A stretch of 64,000 nt of DNA from NCBI RefSeq assembly GCF_019084045.1, contig NZ_JAHRED010000002.1, positions 186,001 to 250,000 on the forward strand. The letters run 5' to 3'. This document shows positions 25,593 to 34,237 of this stretch, piece after piece. Position 1 is the first letter of the stretch, and every line of letters begins with the position of its first letter. Origin of the DNA: Paeniglutamicibacter quisquiliarum. Lineage in GTDB: Bacteria > Actinomycetota > Actinomycetes > Actinomycetales > Micrococcaceae. Below the pieces are notes generated by a model. The model saw nothing but the letters and a program-made list of their open reading frames with translations. It made no database searches and was not told the DNA's origin. The translations under genes were made by a program, and so were the position numbers.

Positions 25593-26020
25593 CACAAAAT
25601 GATGGTGATGGTGTGGGTGCGGGTAACCAGGATCCGGATACTGAATTCAGTGAGCAGGATCTACTACTTGGAAGGAAAGCCTCGAAATTTTTCCAAATTA
25701 TTTGTGTAGCCGCTTTTGTTGTGTGCGTAATCGCCGCAATTTTCGTTTTCATGAACGTGCCCTTGGACACCAGAATGCCTTACGAGGGAAAATATGATCG
25801 CAGTGGAAGCGGAATTCCCATGCCTATTGCTTTGATTATGTCCCCGGCCGTTCTTGTCCTTCTGTGGAGAACGGGAAATAAACCTGACTCGAATAATATG
25901 CGGAAAGGGTCGAGGATCGCCTTGTATATAATTGGACCGGTCTTCGTGGCTGTATGTGTTTATTATCATTTCGTTTTTGCGGAAGGGATTCTCGTCGAGG
26001 GGGGATATCTCGCGGGGTGA
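25586..26020 (+). CDS. Small three-helix membrane protein, candidate immunity protein
   Basis: This 144-residue protein has an acidic N-terminus of about 35 residues, then membrane segments around 36-58 (FFQIICVAAFVVCVIAAIFV), 77-95 (IALIMSPAVLVLLW) and 108-133 (IALYIIGPVFVAVCVYYHFV). It overlaps the toxin-tip stop (GTGGTAG), the position of immunity genes in polymorphic toxin loci. An integral membrane immunity protein would fit a membrane-active toxin (inference). Codon usage is much more AT-rich than in the core genes, suggesting acquisition. No named family is recognised. Confidence 0.6.
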   Translation: MVAQNDGDGVGAGNQDPDTEFSEQDLLLGRKASKFFQIICVAAFVVCVIAAIFVFMNVPLDTRMPYEGKYDRSGSGIPMPIALIMSPAVLVLLWRTGNKPDSNNMRKGSRIALYIIGPVFVAVCVYYHFVFAEGILVEGGYLAG

Positions 26021-26157
26021 AATGATTCGGGGGTCCGGACCTCGGTGGTTTGAACCCAAGTAACTCGGCTCACCCCAAGACCCTTCCTTGATGGCGTATC
26101 GCAGAATCAGGTCGATGCCCGGTTTACTTCAAGATGGTTTTTACGAAATGAGGGAAA

Positions 26158-26562
26158 GTGGTCAACCCTTCCAGACGCCGTGAGCGACCAAGTGTGAAGA
26201 GCAAGATAACGTTCTTCTCGATTTTGGGAATGATCGTACTTCTTGGACTATTAATTATAGTGGGATTGCCGGCATTATTCGCGTATGACCGGAATAATCT
26301 GGACTCTATAGTGTGCACCGTTTCCAGTGTCGAAGAAGAGGTCGGTCCTCGCACAGGAACTTCCATCCTAATCAACACACAAGAGTGTGGCCAACTTAGA
26401 TTCTCGGACGGAGTGACATTCGAAAATTGGAAATCCGTGGCAGAGAATCTCGAGCCTGATAGTCGTTATGAGTTTCAAGTCGGGAAGATTTCCAAGGCGG
26501 CAATGTCAATTGCCGGATCAATTGGATGGAGCGTTTCGGTGTGGTCATTTCGGGAGCTGTAG
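26158..26562 (+). CDS. Membrane-anchored hypothetical protein in the RHS island
   Basis: This 134-residue protein has a basic N-terminus (NPSRRRERPSVKSK), one membrane segment (FFSILGMIVLLGLLIIVGLP, about 19-38) and an extracytoplasmic domain of about 90 residues with two cysteines (IVCTVSS and TQECGQL) that could form a disulfide. GTG 26158 lies close behind AGGG; GTG 26191 is an alternative start. AT-rich codon use matches the neighbouring orphan genes. Position suggests an orphan immunity or accessory gene. No known family is recognised. Confidence 0.5.
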   Translation: MVNPSRRRERPSVKSKITFFSILGMIVLLGLLIIVGLPALFAYDRNNLDSIVCTVSSVEEEVGPRTGTSILINTQECGQLRFSDGVTFENWKSVAENLEPDSRYEFQVGKISKAAMSIAGSIGWSVSVWSFREL

Positions 26563-26679
26563 CGAGGTGTGCATCGTGCACCATGAATCCGGGCGATAAC
26601 CAAGAAATGAGACGACGAGAACACCCTGCAGAGAGGGGATGACCATCTGTACATTGACGGTACAGTTCCTGACGACTCG

Positions 26680-27021
26680 GTGCGTACGATGATTTTAAGA
26701 TCACCAGCCAAAAAGGTTGAGGGCTACTTTTCGAAGCATAGAAGAGCCAGTTTGGTCCTGCCGGACGGTTGGTACGGGCGACCTTTCGATTCGCTCTTTT
26801 CACTAACGCTTGCTGAAGATACGGCAAATGGTCTGAGGATTGAGCTTGAAGGCGGGCGACAGCTGATTTTTCAAGGCGACTTGGATATTGTCAAGACGGG
26901 CTTTGAAAAGTTTCCTGCTTTGAAACTAGACAGGTATCGATCATTTTCCTGGTGGCCGCATGACGGAATCTCTGAGGAACGTAAATTCGGAAAATCGGGT
27001 CCGGTGTTTTTTGTTTCTTAA
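26680..27021 (+). CDS. Hypothetical protein in the RHS island, possibly 5'-truncated
   Basis: This 113-residue soluble protein contains ASLVLPDGWYGRPFD and LRIELEGGRQLIFQGD and ends SGPVFFVS. The frame is open upstream to 26611 (22 more codons, reading LYIDGTVPDDSV just before the GTG) without a standard start, so the N-terminus may have been lost. The beta-rich pattern and AT-rich composition resemble orphan immunity genes that accumulate behind RHS toxins, but homology is not established. Confidence 0.45.
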   Translation: MRTMILRSPAKKVEGYFSKHRRASLVLPDGWYGRPFDSLFSLTLAEDTANGLRIELEGGRQLIFQGDLDIVKTGFEKFPALKLDRYRSFSWWPHDGISEERKFGKSGPVFFVS

Positions 27022-27277
27022 CGCTTGAACGGATAGGTGGCAGCTTCGGTTCGGCCGCGACGGAAGGGTTCTCGGTTCTTCAAGACTCGATATTTATTGG
27101 GACCAACCGTTCATGGCACAATTGCGGATGCTGAGGTGGAAGGTCCGGTCATTTGGTATACGAATGCTATTCGCAAAATTGCTCGCGAGTGCCCCAGGCC
27201 TTGTTGTGAAGGCGCTTTCTTGCGGCAAGAAGGAGAGCGATTCCTTCGAGGCCTTTTCGCAGTTGCCGACGTGGTCC

Positions 27278-27480
27278 AATTAATCGGGCAGCCCCGTCGC
27301 CGCCGATGCTGAGGTAGGTTCTGTCTGGGGTGTTGTGGTGGTCAAGCCAGGTTGACTGGGACAGCTGTGCCGTCTGGGTTCGACGTGCGGGAGTACGCAA
27401 AGATACATTCGTTGGTCCAGGTGCAGTGCGGTCGATCGACTTTTCGGTTGGCCCACGAAGTACGGGCGGATGAACTCCTG
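27278..27480 (-). pseudogene. IS481-like transposase remnant (C-terminal integrase core)
   Basis: Fragments of one transposase appear in three successive minus-strand frames: EFIRPYFVGQP (resembling RPYTPQTNG), then KVDRPHCTWTNECIFAYS (resembling the KVERFHRTL...EWAY element), then LSQSTWLDHHNTPDRTYLSI (resembling the WLxHYNxxRPHSALGG element) followed by GGDGAARL. At least two frameshifts separate them, and the upstream catalytic half is missing. No terminal inverted repeats were found. This supports past transposition at the right edge of the RHS block. Confidence 0.6.
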
Positions 27481-27738
27481 CTCCATATTCCGGCCGCCGT
27501 GAACTTCGCGGATTCCTCTCAAGTGCTGGCAGGCGAACGTGGTGTCAGTGATGAGCCGGAAGCGATGGGGCTCCTCGAGAAACTAACGCGGGATTGCACC
27601 TTGCAAAGCTTAAACACCTGTGAAGGCGTCACCCGCTCCCAGACCCCGGTTTCTTCCGGATGAAAGGCCATCTTGCGGCAGCCCATCGGCGCATTGGCCT
27701 TGTCACCGAGCAGACGTCTCTGAGCCCCGCCGCTGCGC

Positions 27739-27793
27739 TACACGAAGAACGACTCCGGGTCCATGTGTTACGCCTGGAGCCGTTCTTCGTGTA
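27739..27793. repeat. 18-bp inverted repeat downstream of the GNAT gene
   Basis: TACACGAAGAACGACTCC (27739-27756) and GGAGCCGTTCTTCGTGTA (27776-27793) match at 17 of 18 positions, with a 19-nt loop. No T-tract follows on either side, so it is not a typical terminator. It lies 20 bp beyond the GNAT stop. Confidence 0.65.
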
Positions 27794-27813
27794 CCACTTG
27801 TCGAGGCTGGATG

Positions 27814-28569
27814 TCAGCGCAGCACGAGGTGCCGTCCGCGGCCGAGCAGGCGCATGCCGTTGGCCTCAAAGAACGGTGCCGAGCGCGGGGAAGCGGCGGC
27901 GATTAGTTCGATGTTTGATTCTTCGTCCAGCCCCAGGGGGTTGACCATGCCGCGGGCCAGCCCGTTGAGCAGGGCCGATCCAATGCCAAGCCGGCGATGC
28001 GCACGCGAAACAGCCAAGCCGTGGATGGCCAATTGGCCGCCGAATGCCTGCTGGGCAAAGGCGCGGCCCACCAGATCACCCTCGAGGGTGCGGGCTGTGG
28101 CCTGTTCTACACGGCGCAACGCCGGGTGTCCGGCGCTAAGACCCGCGGTGGCCGGATCGCGCCACAGGTTGGCGACCTGGAGTTCCTTCGCATCGGGACC
28201 GACGGCCTCGGGGATGTCCGTGCCCAGGCGCACGCGCCCGTCCCAGGGCTCCTCGGGTCCCACCAGTTCCCCGGCATGCCAGGAAATCTGTGCGGCATCG
28301 GAGAATCCTGCGGCCTCCAGCGGGCCCGAGGGTGCACCGGAATTGACCCAGGCATCCACCCGGCGTGCACCGAGGCGGGTTCCCTCGGCCAGGCCCGGGC
28401 GCAGCCCGGCTTCCTGCGCGTGGGCTGGGAACAGCAATACCAGCCGCGCTCGGGCCGGCTGCCAGGCCCACGAGCACCCGTGGGTGGTGAAGAGCTTCCC
28501 GCCCGTGGCAATGGCTACCGCCTGGTGCCAGTGGGAGAGCGCCTCCTGGGCAAAACTAATGGTTGTCAC
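27814..28569 (-). CDS. GNAT-family N-acetyltransferase
   Basis: This 251-residue protein has the acetyl-CoA-binding motif A in its C-terminal half: LAVSRAHRRLGIGSALLNGL, where RRLGIG is the pyrophosphate loop, followed by IELIAAASPRSAPFFEANGM, the usual beta5-alpha4 pattern. The N-terminal half (WHQAVAIATGGKLFTTHG) is family-specific and not recognised. Its ATG overlaps the stop of the upstream M3 peptidase gene (4 nt), so the two are co-translated. The substrate is unknown. Confidence 0.78.
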   Translation of the reverse strand: MTTISFAQEALSHWHQAVAIATGGKLFTTHGCSWAWQPARARLVLLFPAHAQEAGLRPGLAEGTRLGARRVDAWVNSGAPSGPLEAAGFSDAAQISWHAGELVGPEEPWDGRVRLGTDIPEAVGPDAKELQVANLWRDPATAGLSAGHPALRRVEQATARTLEGDLVGRAFAQQAFGGQLAIHGLAVSRAHRRLGIGSALLNGLARGMVNPLGLDEESNIELIAAASPRSAPFFEANGMRLLGRGRHLVLR

Positions 28570-30587
28570 GCTTTGATTTCCTTTGCCAGGCCGCGGCGAA
28601 GCAGCAACGGTTCGATCAGTGCCGGACGGCCGCGGAAGACCTCATAGGACTCCAGCGGGTCCCGCGTGTTGCCGCGCGAGAGCAGCTCCGTGCGGAACCT
28701 TTCCCCGTTCTCCCGCTTCGGCCCGCCGTTCTCGGTGAACCATTCAACGGTGTCGGCGTCGAGCACCTCGGACCAGATGTAAGAGTAGTACCCGGCCGAG
28801 TATCCGCCGTCGAAAATATGCTTGAAGTACCCGGTGCGGTAGCGCGAGGGGACCAGGTCCGGGATCAACCCGGCCTCGGTGAGCGCCCGCTGCTCGAATG
28901 CGAGCGGATCCACGACGAGTTCGCCGTCGGTGAGCGAGTGCCAGGCCAGGTCCAGGACGGCGGCGGAGAGGTACTCGGTGGTGGCAAAGCCCTCGCCCCA
29001 CAGGGCAGCGGCCTCCAGCGCCTCGACCGTCCCGTCGGGCAGCGGTTCCCCGGTGCGGGTGTGTGACGCATAGCCTGGCAGCACCTCGGCGTGCAGGGCC
29101 CACATCTCGTTGACCTGCGAGGGGTATTCGACGAAGTCCCGCGGGACGCTGGTGCCGGACAAAGACGGATAGGCGCCATTGGAGAAGAGCCCGTGCAGCG
29201 CGTGCCCGAACTCGTGGAAAAGCGTGTTGACCTCGTCCAGGCTCACCAGGGCAGCCTCGCCCGCCGCCGGCTTGGGAATGTTCAGGGTGTTGGTGACCAC
29301 CGGAAGCTCGACCAGCAGCGACGCTGATTCGCGGATGGAGTTCATCCACGCGCCGCCGGCCTTGGTGGATCGGGCGAAGTAGTCGCCCAGGAACAGGCCG
29401 AGTGTCGACCCGTCTTCGTTGAAGACCTCCCAGGTGCGCACGTCAGGGTGGTAGGTCGGCAAGTCGAAGCGTTCGGTGAAGCCCAGACCGTACAGCCGGG
29501 TGGCGGCGGCGAACACGCCGCGCTCGATCACCGTATCGAGCTCGAAGTATTCGCGCAGCGCCGCGGTGTCCAGTGCGTGGCGTTCGCGCGCCACAGCCGC
29601 CGAGTAATAGGCCCAGTCCCAGGGCTCGATTCGCCCGCCCGAGAGCTTTTCCAGCTCCGCCGCCTCGGCGCGGGCATTCGCCACGGCCGGGGGGATGAGT
29701 TCGGCCAGCCGGCGGCGCACCGCGTCCAGGTCGGGGGCGGTGGCCTCCTGCAGCACGACGTCGGCGTGCGTGTTGTGGCCCAGCAGCCGGGCCCGAGTCG
29801 AACGCAACGACGCCATCCGGGCCGCCAACTCAAGGGTCCGGTTCTCTCCCTCCAGCCCGCGGTTCACCGAAGCCTCAAAGAGCCGGCGGCGGGAATCGGA
29901 ACGCACCAAGCGCTCCAGCAAGGGCTGGGAGGTGGGCAGCACCAGAGTCAGCAGGTAGCCGTCGGCGTGGCCGGCGGCCCGGGCTGCATCGGCCACTGAA
30001 GCAAGTTCCCCGTCGCTGAGCCCTTCCAGTTCCGCGGCATCGGCGAAGTGCACGGCTGCTTCGTTCATGGCGCCCAGCAGCCTGCGCGAGTATTCGCTGG
30101 ACAGGTCGGTGATCTCGCTGTTGAGGGCACGCAGCCGTGCCTTGCTTTCGGCATCAAGTTCGGCGCCGGCGGCACGGAAGGTGCGCAGGGTCTCGGAGAC
30201 CAGCCGGGCATCCTCGCCCGCGAGCCCGGCGGCGTCCAGGGAGGCCAGTCGTGCAAAAAGTTCCTCGTCCAGGTGGATGGCATCCTCGTGCGCCGAGACC
30301 AGGGCCTGAAGCTGGGGGTCGATCTCGCGCAACTCATCAGTGCCGTGCGCCGAGTACACCGTCCAGTACGCCATCAGGGCCCGGCGCAGCAGCGCGCCGC
30401 TGCGTTCCATGGCCACGAAGGTGTTCTCGAAGGTCGGTGCCTCGGGGTTTTGTGCGATGGCCCGGAGTTCCTCCAGCTGACCGTCCACGCCGTGCCGGAC
30501 CGCGTCCAGGTAGTGGCGAGCTTCCAGGGCTGAATAATCTGGGAATTCAAACGGCAAGGTGCTTCGCTCAAGCAACGGATTATGCAT
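28566..30587 (-). CDS. M3-family metallopeptidase (peptidyl-dipeptidase Dcp-like)
   Basis: This 673-residue zinc peptidase has the active site HEFGH at 458-462 (context LFHEFGHALHGLFS) and a downstream glutamate ligand region. The long helical N-terminal half (FENTFVAMERSGALLRRALM) is typical of Dcp/oligopeptidase A. Length matches the family (about 680). There is no signal peptide, so it is cytosolic and probably cleaves short peptides during protein turnover. ATG 30587 (MHNPLLERSTLPF) was chosen because family-like sequence begins there. It is the first gene of a two-gene unit with the GNAT gene. Confidence 0.88.
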   Translation of the reverse strand: MHNPLLERSTLPFEFPDYSALEARHYLDAVRHGVDGQLEELRAIAQNPEAPTFENTFVAMERSGALLRRALMAYWTVYSAHGTDELREIDPQLQALVSAHEDAIHLDEELFARLASLDAAGLAGEDARLVSETLRTFRAAGAELDAESKARLRALNSEITDLSSEYSRRLLGAMNEAAVHFADAAELEGLSDGELASVADAARAAGHADGYLLTLVLPTSQPLLERLVRSDSRRRLFEASVNRGLEGENRTLELAARMASLRSTRARLLGHNTHADVVLQEATAPDLDAVRRRLAELIPPAVANARAEAAELEKLSGGRIEPWDWAYYSAAVARERHALDTAALREYFELDTVIERGVFAAATRLYGLGFTERFDLPTYHPDVRTWEVFNEDGSTLGLFLGDYFARSTKAGGAWMNSIRESASLLVELPVVTNTLNIPKPAAGEAALVSLDEVNTLFHEFGHALHGLFSNGAYPSLSGTSVPRDFVEYPSQVNEMWALHAEVLPGYASHTRTGEPLPDGTVEALEAAALWGEGFATTEYLSAAVLDLAWHSLTDGELVVDPLAFEQRALTEAGLIPDLVPSRYRTGYFKHIFDGGYSAGYYSYIWSEVLDADTVEWFTENGGPKRENGERFRTELLSRGNTRDPLESYEVFRGRPALIEPLLLRRGLAKEIKA

Positions 30588-30666
30588 GCTGTTAACCCTG
30601 TCATAAGCCCGCGGTGCTGTCCGTTTCCCGCGCCGCAAGACCCGGGGCAGGGTTAGGCTTTTGGCT

Positions 30667-31923
30667 ATGTCTCATCGATTCGTGCGCGGCACCGTTGTCC
30701 GAAGACGCGCAGCCCTGTGCGCGGCGTTGCTGCTCGTCTCCGCGTTGGGTGCCTGCGCCCCCGCGCCGCCTTCGCCGGGGCCCTCCGGAAGCACTGCGGC
30801 GACGGCTTCAAGCCTCTCCGCTCCCACCGGACAGCCCGCGCCAACCGAAGCTGCGAGCGCGCCGGGGACCCCAACCAATGCCGCGTCGGCGTCCCCGAAG
30901 GACCCTGGCTGCCCGGGGGATGAGTGCATCGAGGTGGCCGTGGCCGGCGACATCCTGCTGCACCCGGCCTTGTGGGACCAGGCGGAGAAGGACGAGAAGG
31001 GATCGATGGACTTCGGGCCGCTGCTGGAGGGCATCGAACCGTACCTGGCGGACAGCGACCTGGCGCTGTGCAACCTGGAAACCCCGGTCGCCGCCCCGGG
31101 CGGGCCGTTCAAGGGATACCCCATGTTCAGCGTTCCGCCATCGGTCATCCCCGCCCTGAAGGACGTCGGCTACGACGGCTGCACCACCGCCAGCAACCAC
31201 TCCATGGACGCCGGCGTGCCGGGGGTCAAACGGACCCTGGATGCGCTCGACGAGGCTGGGCTGGTCTCCACCGGTACGTACCGCAGCGCAGCCGAGGCCG
31301 CGAAGCCATTGGTGGTTCAGGTCGGCAGCGCGCGGGTGGCCGTCATCGCCGGCACCTTCTCGCTCAACGGGGTGGCAGAGGATGCGCCGTGGCGGGTGGA
31401 CGACATCGCCAAGGCCTCGCTGGTTTCCCGCGCCAAGGCAGCGCGTGCGGCCGGCGCAGATATCGTGATGGCGGCGCTCCACGACGGGGCCGAGTACAGC
31501 AGCGAGCCCACCGCCTCCCAACTGCAGCTGAACCGAGCCCTGGCCGACAGCGGGGAATTCGATTTCATCTACTCCCACCACACCCACTCGGTCCTGCCGA
31601 TCGAAAAGCGCAAGGGCACCTGGATCGTCTACGGCCTGGGAAACTCGGTGGCCAAGCACGCAACCAGGACCGTGCTGAACCAAGAGGGCCTCACGGTCAA
31701 GATGCAATTCGCGCGCACCGGGAAAAGCTGGAGTCCCGGGAAGCTGGTGTGGGCACCGCACATCATGAAGCAGGACCCGCTGCGGTGGTGCGCGCTGCCC
31801 GCCGCCGACGGGGAGCCCTGCACCACCGAGCGCCAGGACGCGGCCTCGCTCAAGCGCACCACCGACACCGTGAACTCCATGAACGCACGCACCGATGGCG
31901 CGAAAATGTGGTCGTTGCCATAG
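30667..31923 (+). CDS. CapA-family lipoprotein (poly-gamma-glutamate synthesis-type metallophosphatase fold)
   Basis: This 418-residue protein has a lipoprotein signal peptide with basic n-region RRRA, hydrophobic core, and lipobox SALGAC with C30 as lipidation site. A low-complexity Ala/Pro/Ser spacer of about 50 residues follows. The CapA domain starts at EVAVAGDILLHPALW and keeps the metal-site motifs: GDILLH, NLETP, ASNHSMDAG and YSHHTHSVLPIE. CapA proteins are linked to capsule polyglutamate export, but lone copies like this, without CapB or CapC, are common in actinobacteria and probably act on the envelope. The role is not defined by context. Confidence 0.82.
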   Translation: MSHRFVRGTVVRRRAALCAALLLVSALGACAPAPPSPGPSGSTAATASSLSAPTGQPAPTEAASAPGTPTNAASASPKDPGCPGDECIEVAVAGDILLHPALWDQAEKDEKGSMDFGPLLEGIEPYLADSDLALCNLETPVAAPGGPFKGYPMFSVPPSVIPALKDVGYDGCTTASNHSMDAGVPGVKRTLDALDEAGLVSTGTYRSAAEAAKPLVVQVGSARVAVIAGTFSLNGVAEDAPWRVDDIAKASLVSRAKAARAAGADIVMAALHDGAEYSSEPTASQLQLNRALADSGEFDFIYSHHTHSVLPIEKRKGTWIVYGLGNSVAKHATRTVLNQEGLTVKMQFARTGKSWSPGKLVWAPHIMKQDPLRWCALPAADGEPCTTERQDAASLKRTTDTVNSMNARTDGAKMWSLP

Positions 31924-32066
31924 CCTTAGCCGTCCGACGCGCCGGAGCGAGTCATGAAAATATTGCCTGAAGCCTGCCCGGGTTTACGCTGAGCTGTCCA
32001 CGCGCTGCATCGCGGCGCGCGCGGCACCAGCAGTCCACAGACAGTCAGAGAAGAAAGTGATCCACG

Positions 32067-32738
32067 ATGGCGCCACGTATTGGGGTTCTTGCCCTTCAAG
32101 GGGATGTACGCGAACACTTGGCCGCACTCGATTCGCTGGGCGCGCTGGCGTTGCCGGTGAAGTCCCCGCGCGAGCTGGAAGACCTTGACGGGTTGGTCAT
32201 CCCCGGCGGCGAGTCAACCGTGATCGACAAGCTCTCGCGCATGTACGGGGTATCCGTGGTGCTCAAGGCCAGGATCGCCGACGGTTTCCCGGTCTACGGG
32301 TCGTGTGCCGGCATGATCATGCTGGCCGACACCATCGCAGACCCCACGAAGAACCTCCGGGGCGAACCCCAGCAGAGCTTCGGGGGAATCGACATGGTCG
32401 TCAGGCGCAACGCCTTTGGGCGGCAGGTCGACTCCTTCGAGGTGGACCTGGCGATCCGCGGGCTCGAGTCACTTCCCAGCCAGGACCCGGAACGGGCCAC
32501 GGCACCGGTGCGCGCGGCATTCATCCGCGCGCCGTGGGTCGAAAGCGTGGGCGAGTCGGTGCAGGTACTGGCCAAGATCCCCGCCGAGAACACGCCCTTG
32601 AGCGCGGATGGGCTTCGGGTGGATAGAATTGTCGCAGTACGTTCGGGAAATTTGCTGGCGACCTCCTTCCACCCAGAGGTGGGCGGAGAGCGCCGGATCC
32701 ACGAACTCTTTATTCAAATGATCAGAGGAGACGCGTAA
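32067..32738 (+). CDS. pdxT: Pyridoxal 5'-phosphate synthase glutaminase subunit
   Basis: This 223-residue class I glutamine amidotransferase has nucleophile C80 in YGSCAGM, a PGGEST oxyanion segment at 46-51, and the His/Glu pair in FHPEV (H202, E204). It supplies ammonia to PdxS. All catalytic residues are intact. It is separated from pdxS by 12.6 kb and is instead followed 3 bp later by yebC, so it leads the yebC-ruvC transcription unit. AGAAGAAAG lies just before ATG 32067. Confidence 0.94.
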   Translation: MAPRIGVLALQGDVREHLAALDSLGALALPVKSPRELEDLDGLVIPGGESTVIDKLSRMYGVSVVLKARIADGFPVYGSCAGMIMLADTIADPTKNLRGEPQQSFGGIDMVVRRNAFGRQVDSFEVDLAIRGLESLPSQDPERATAPVRAAFIRAPWVESVGESVQVLAKIPAENTPLSADGLRVDRIVAVRSGNLLATSFHPEVGGERRIHELFIQMIRGDA

Positions 32739-32740
32739 GC

Positions 32741-33496
32741 ATGTCCGGCCACTCCAAATGGGCTACCACGAAACACAAGAAGGCTATCCTCGACAGCAGG
32801 CGTGCCAAGTCCTTCGCCAAGCTGATCAAGAACATCGAGGTCGCCGCCCGCGCGGGCGGCGCCGACCTGGCCGGAAACCCGGGCCTTGAGCTTGCGGTAT
32901 CCAAGGCCAAGAAGACCTCGGTGCCCAGCGACAACATCGATCGCGCCATCAAGCGCGGCGCCGGCCTGACCGGCGAGGTCATCGACTACACCGAGATCCT
33001 CTATGAGGCACGCGGCCCGCAGGGTTCGGCGTTGCTCATCGAGTGCCTGACCGACAACAAGAACCGTGCGGCCTCCGAGGTCCGTCTGGGCATCACCCGC
33101 AACGGCGGATCGATCGCCGATCCGGGTTCCGTTGCCTACATGTTCACCCGCAAGGGCGTCGTGGGCCTGCCGAAGAACGGCCTGACCGAGGACGACGTGC
33201 TGATGGCCGTGCTCGACGCGGGCGCCGACGAGGTCAAGGAAGCCGGGGAATCCTTCGAGATCCACTCCGAGCCCACCGACCTGAGGGCCATCGTAGCGGC
33301 GCTCGAGGAAGCCGGCATCGCCTACGAGAGCGATGAGATCGAATTCGTTCCCTCGATGCAGGTGCAGCTGGATGCCGACTCGGCGCGCAAGTTCCTGAAG
33401 CTGGCCGACGCACTCGAGGAGCTGGACGACGTCCAGAACGTCTACTCGAATGCCGACATCAGCCCCGAGGTCATGGCGGAACTGGAACAGGACTAG
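32741..33496 (+). CDS. yebC: YebC/PmpR-family (TACO1) protein
   Basis: This 251-residue protein starts [20 protein letters not shown], the invariant family N-terminus, and contains the usual [14 protein letters not shown] and [15 protein letters not shown] segments. YebC proteins have been described both as DNA-binding regulators and, more recently, as ribosome-associated factors easing translation of proline-rich stretches. It lies in the conserved pdxT-yebC-ruvC order, 2 bp after pdxT and 9 bp before ruvC. Confidence 0.93.
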   Translation: MSGHSKWATTKHKKAILDSRRAKSFAKLIKNIEVAARAGGADLAGNPGLELAVSKAKKTSVPSDNIDRAIKRGAGLTGEVIDYTEILYEARGPQGSALLIECLTDNKNRAASEVRLGITRNGGSIADPGSVAYMFTRKGVVGLPKNGLTEDDVLMAVLDAGADEVKEAGESFEIHSEPTDLRAIVAALEEAGIAYESDEIEFVPSMQVQLDADSARKFLKLADALEELDDVQNVYSNADISPEVMAELEQD

Positions 33497-33505
33497 TCCT
33501 CTTTC

Positions 33506-34114
33506 ATGGCCTTGAGAGTGGTTGGCGTCGACCCCGGACTGACCCGTTGCGGGCTGGCCGTGGTCGACGTCGAACCCAACCGCCGCGCAACGCTCATCGA
33601 CGTGCGCGTTGTGGGTACCCCGCCGGGCACGCCGCTGGACCAACGACTGTTGGCCATCGCCGACGGCATCGACGCGTGGCTCGACGAGCACAAACCCGAC
33701 GTGGTGGCCCTGGAGCGTGTCTTCAGCCAGTTGAACGTCAGCACCGTGATGGGCACCGCCCAGGCCTCGGGCGTTGTCATCGTTGCCGCGGCCCGCCGCA
33801 ACATCCCGGTGGCGCTGCACACCCCCACCGAGGTCAAGGCTGCCGTGACCGGCTCGGGCGCCGCCAACAAGAACGCCGTGGGCAAGATGGTGGCCAAGAT
33901 CCTGCGCCTGGACGAGCCGCCCTCTCCCGCCGACGCGGCCGACGCCGCGGCCCTGGCCATCACGCACGGCTGGCGCGGGGCGGCATTCGGCTCCGCCGGT
34001 GCCGCCGCCTCCGCCTCGGGATCACGTCCCGCGGGCGGATCCTCGGGCCTGACCCCGGCCCAGCGCGCATGGATCGCCGCCGAGGCGAAGGCCCGTTCCG
34101 TCAAGTCCCGATAG
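33506..34114 (+). CDS. ruvC: Crossover junction endodeoxyribonuclease RuvC
   Basis: This 202-residue Holliday-junction resolvase has RNase H-fold acidic residues: D9 in [12 protein letters not shown], a glutamate in [15 protein letters not shown], and the C-terminal [12 protein letters not shown] motif. A basic and Ala/Ser-rich tail of about 40 residues extends beyond the core, as in several actinobacteria. It works with RuvAB, encoded next. No LexA-type box was found in front of this operon. Confidence 0.94.
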   Translation: MALRVVGVDPGLTRCGLAVVDVEPNRRATLIDVRVVGTPPGTPLDQRLLAIADGIDAWLDEHKPDVVALERVFSQLNVSTVMGTAQASGVVIVAAARRNIPVALHTPTEVKAAVTGSGAANKNAVGKMVAKILRLDEPPSPADAADAAALAITHGWRGAAFGSAGAAASASGSRPAGGSSGLTPAQRAWIAAEAKARSVKSR

Positions 34115-34237
34115 CCCGGAAGGCGGAGCCTCCGCGGGAGGTGCCCGCCGAACCTGTAAGCTGTTCGTAGATATATTCGCATGGCTGGCGTGTTCGACGA
34201 ACTTCCGCGCGGCCCGGTACCACGGAGGAACGCCCAC

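Larger units (their letters stand above)
27022..27813. other. 792-bp degenerate region with IS remnant and long hairpin
   Basis: No intact gene is seen. It contains the IS481-like remnant on the minus strand and an 18-bp inverted repeat at 27739-27793. The rest (27022-27270 and 27490-27735) shows no coding or structural signal I can support. Confidence 0.55.

Noticed and set aside
26030-26085. tRNA-like GGTTTGAACCC segment
   Set aside because: No acceptor, D or anticodon arms can be folded around it.
19437-27813. Integrated prophage or integrative element around the RHS gene
   Set aside because: No integrase, attachment repeats, tRNA target or phage structural genes were found; only an IS remnant supports mobility.
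34140-34180. CGAAC...GTTCG inverted repeat before ruvA considered as a LexA box
   Set aside because: The half-sites are 9 bp apart; the LexA core needs 4. No other box is present near ruvCAB.
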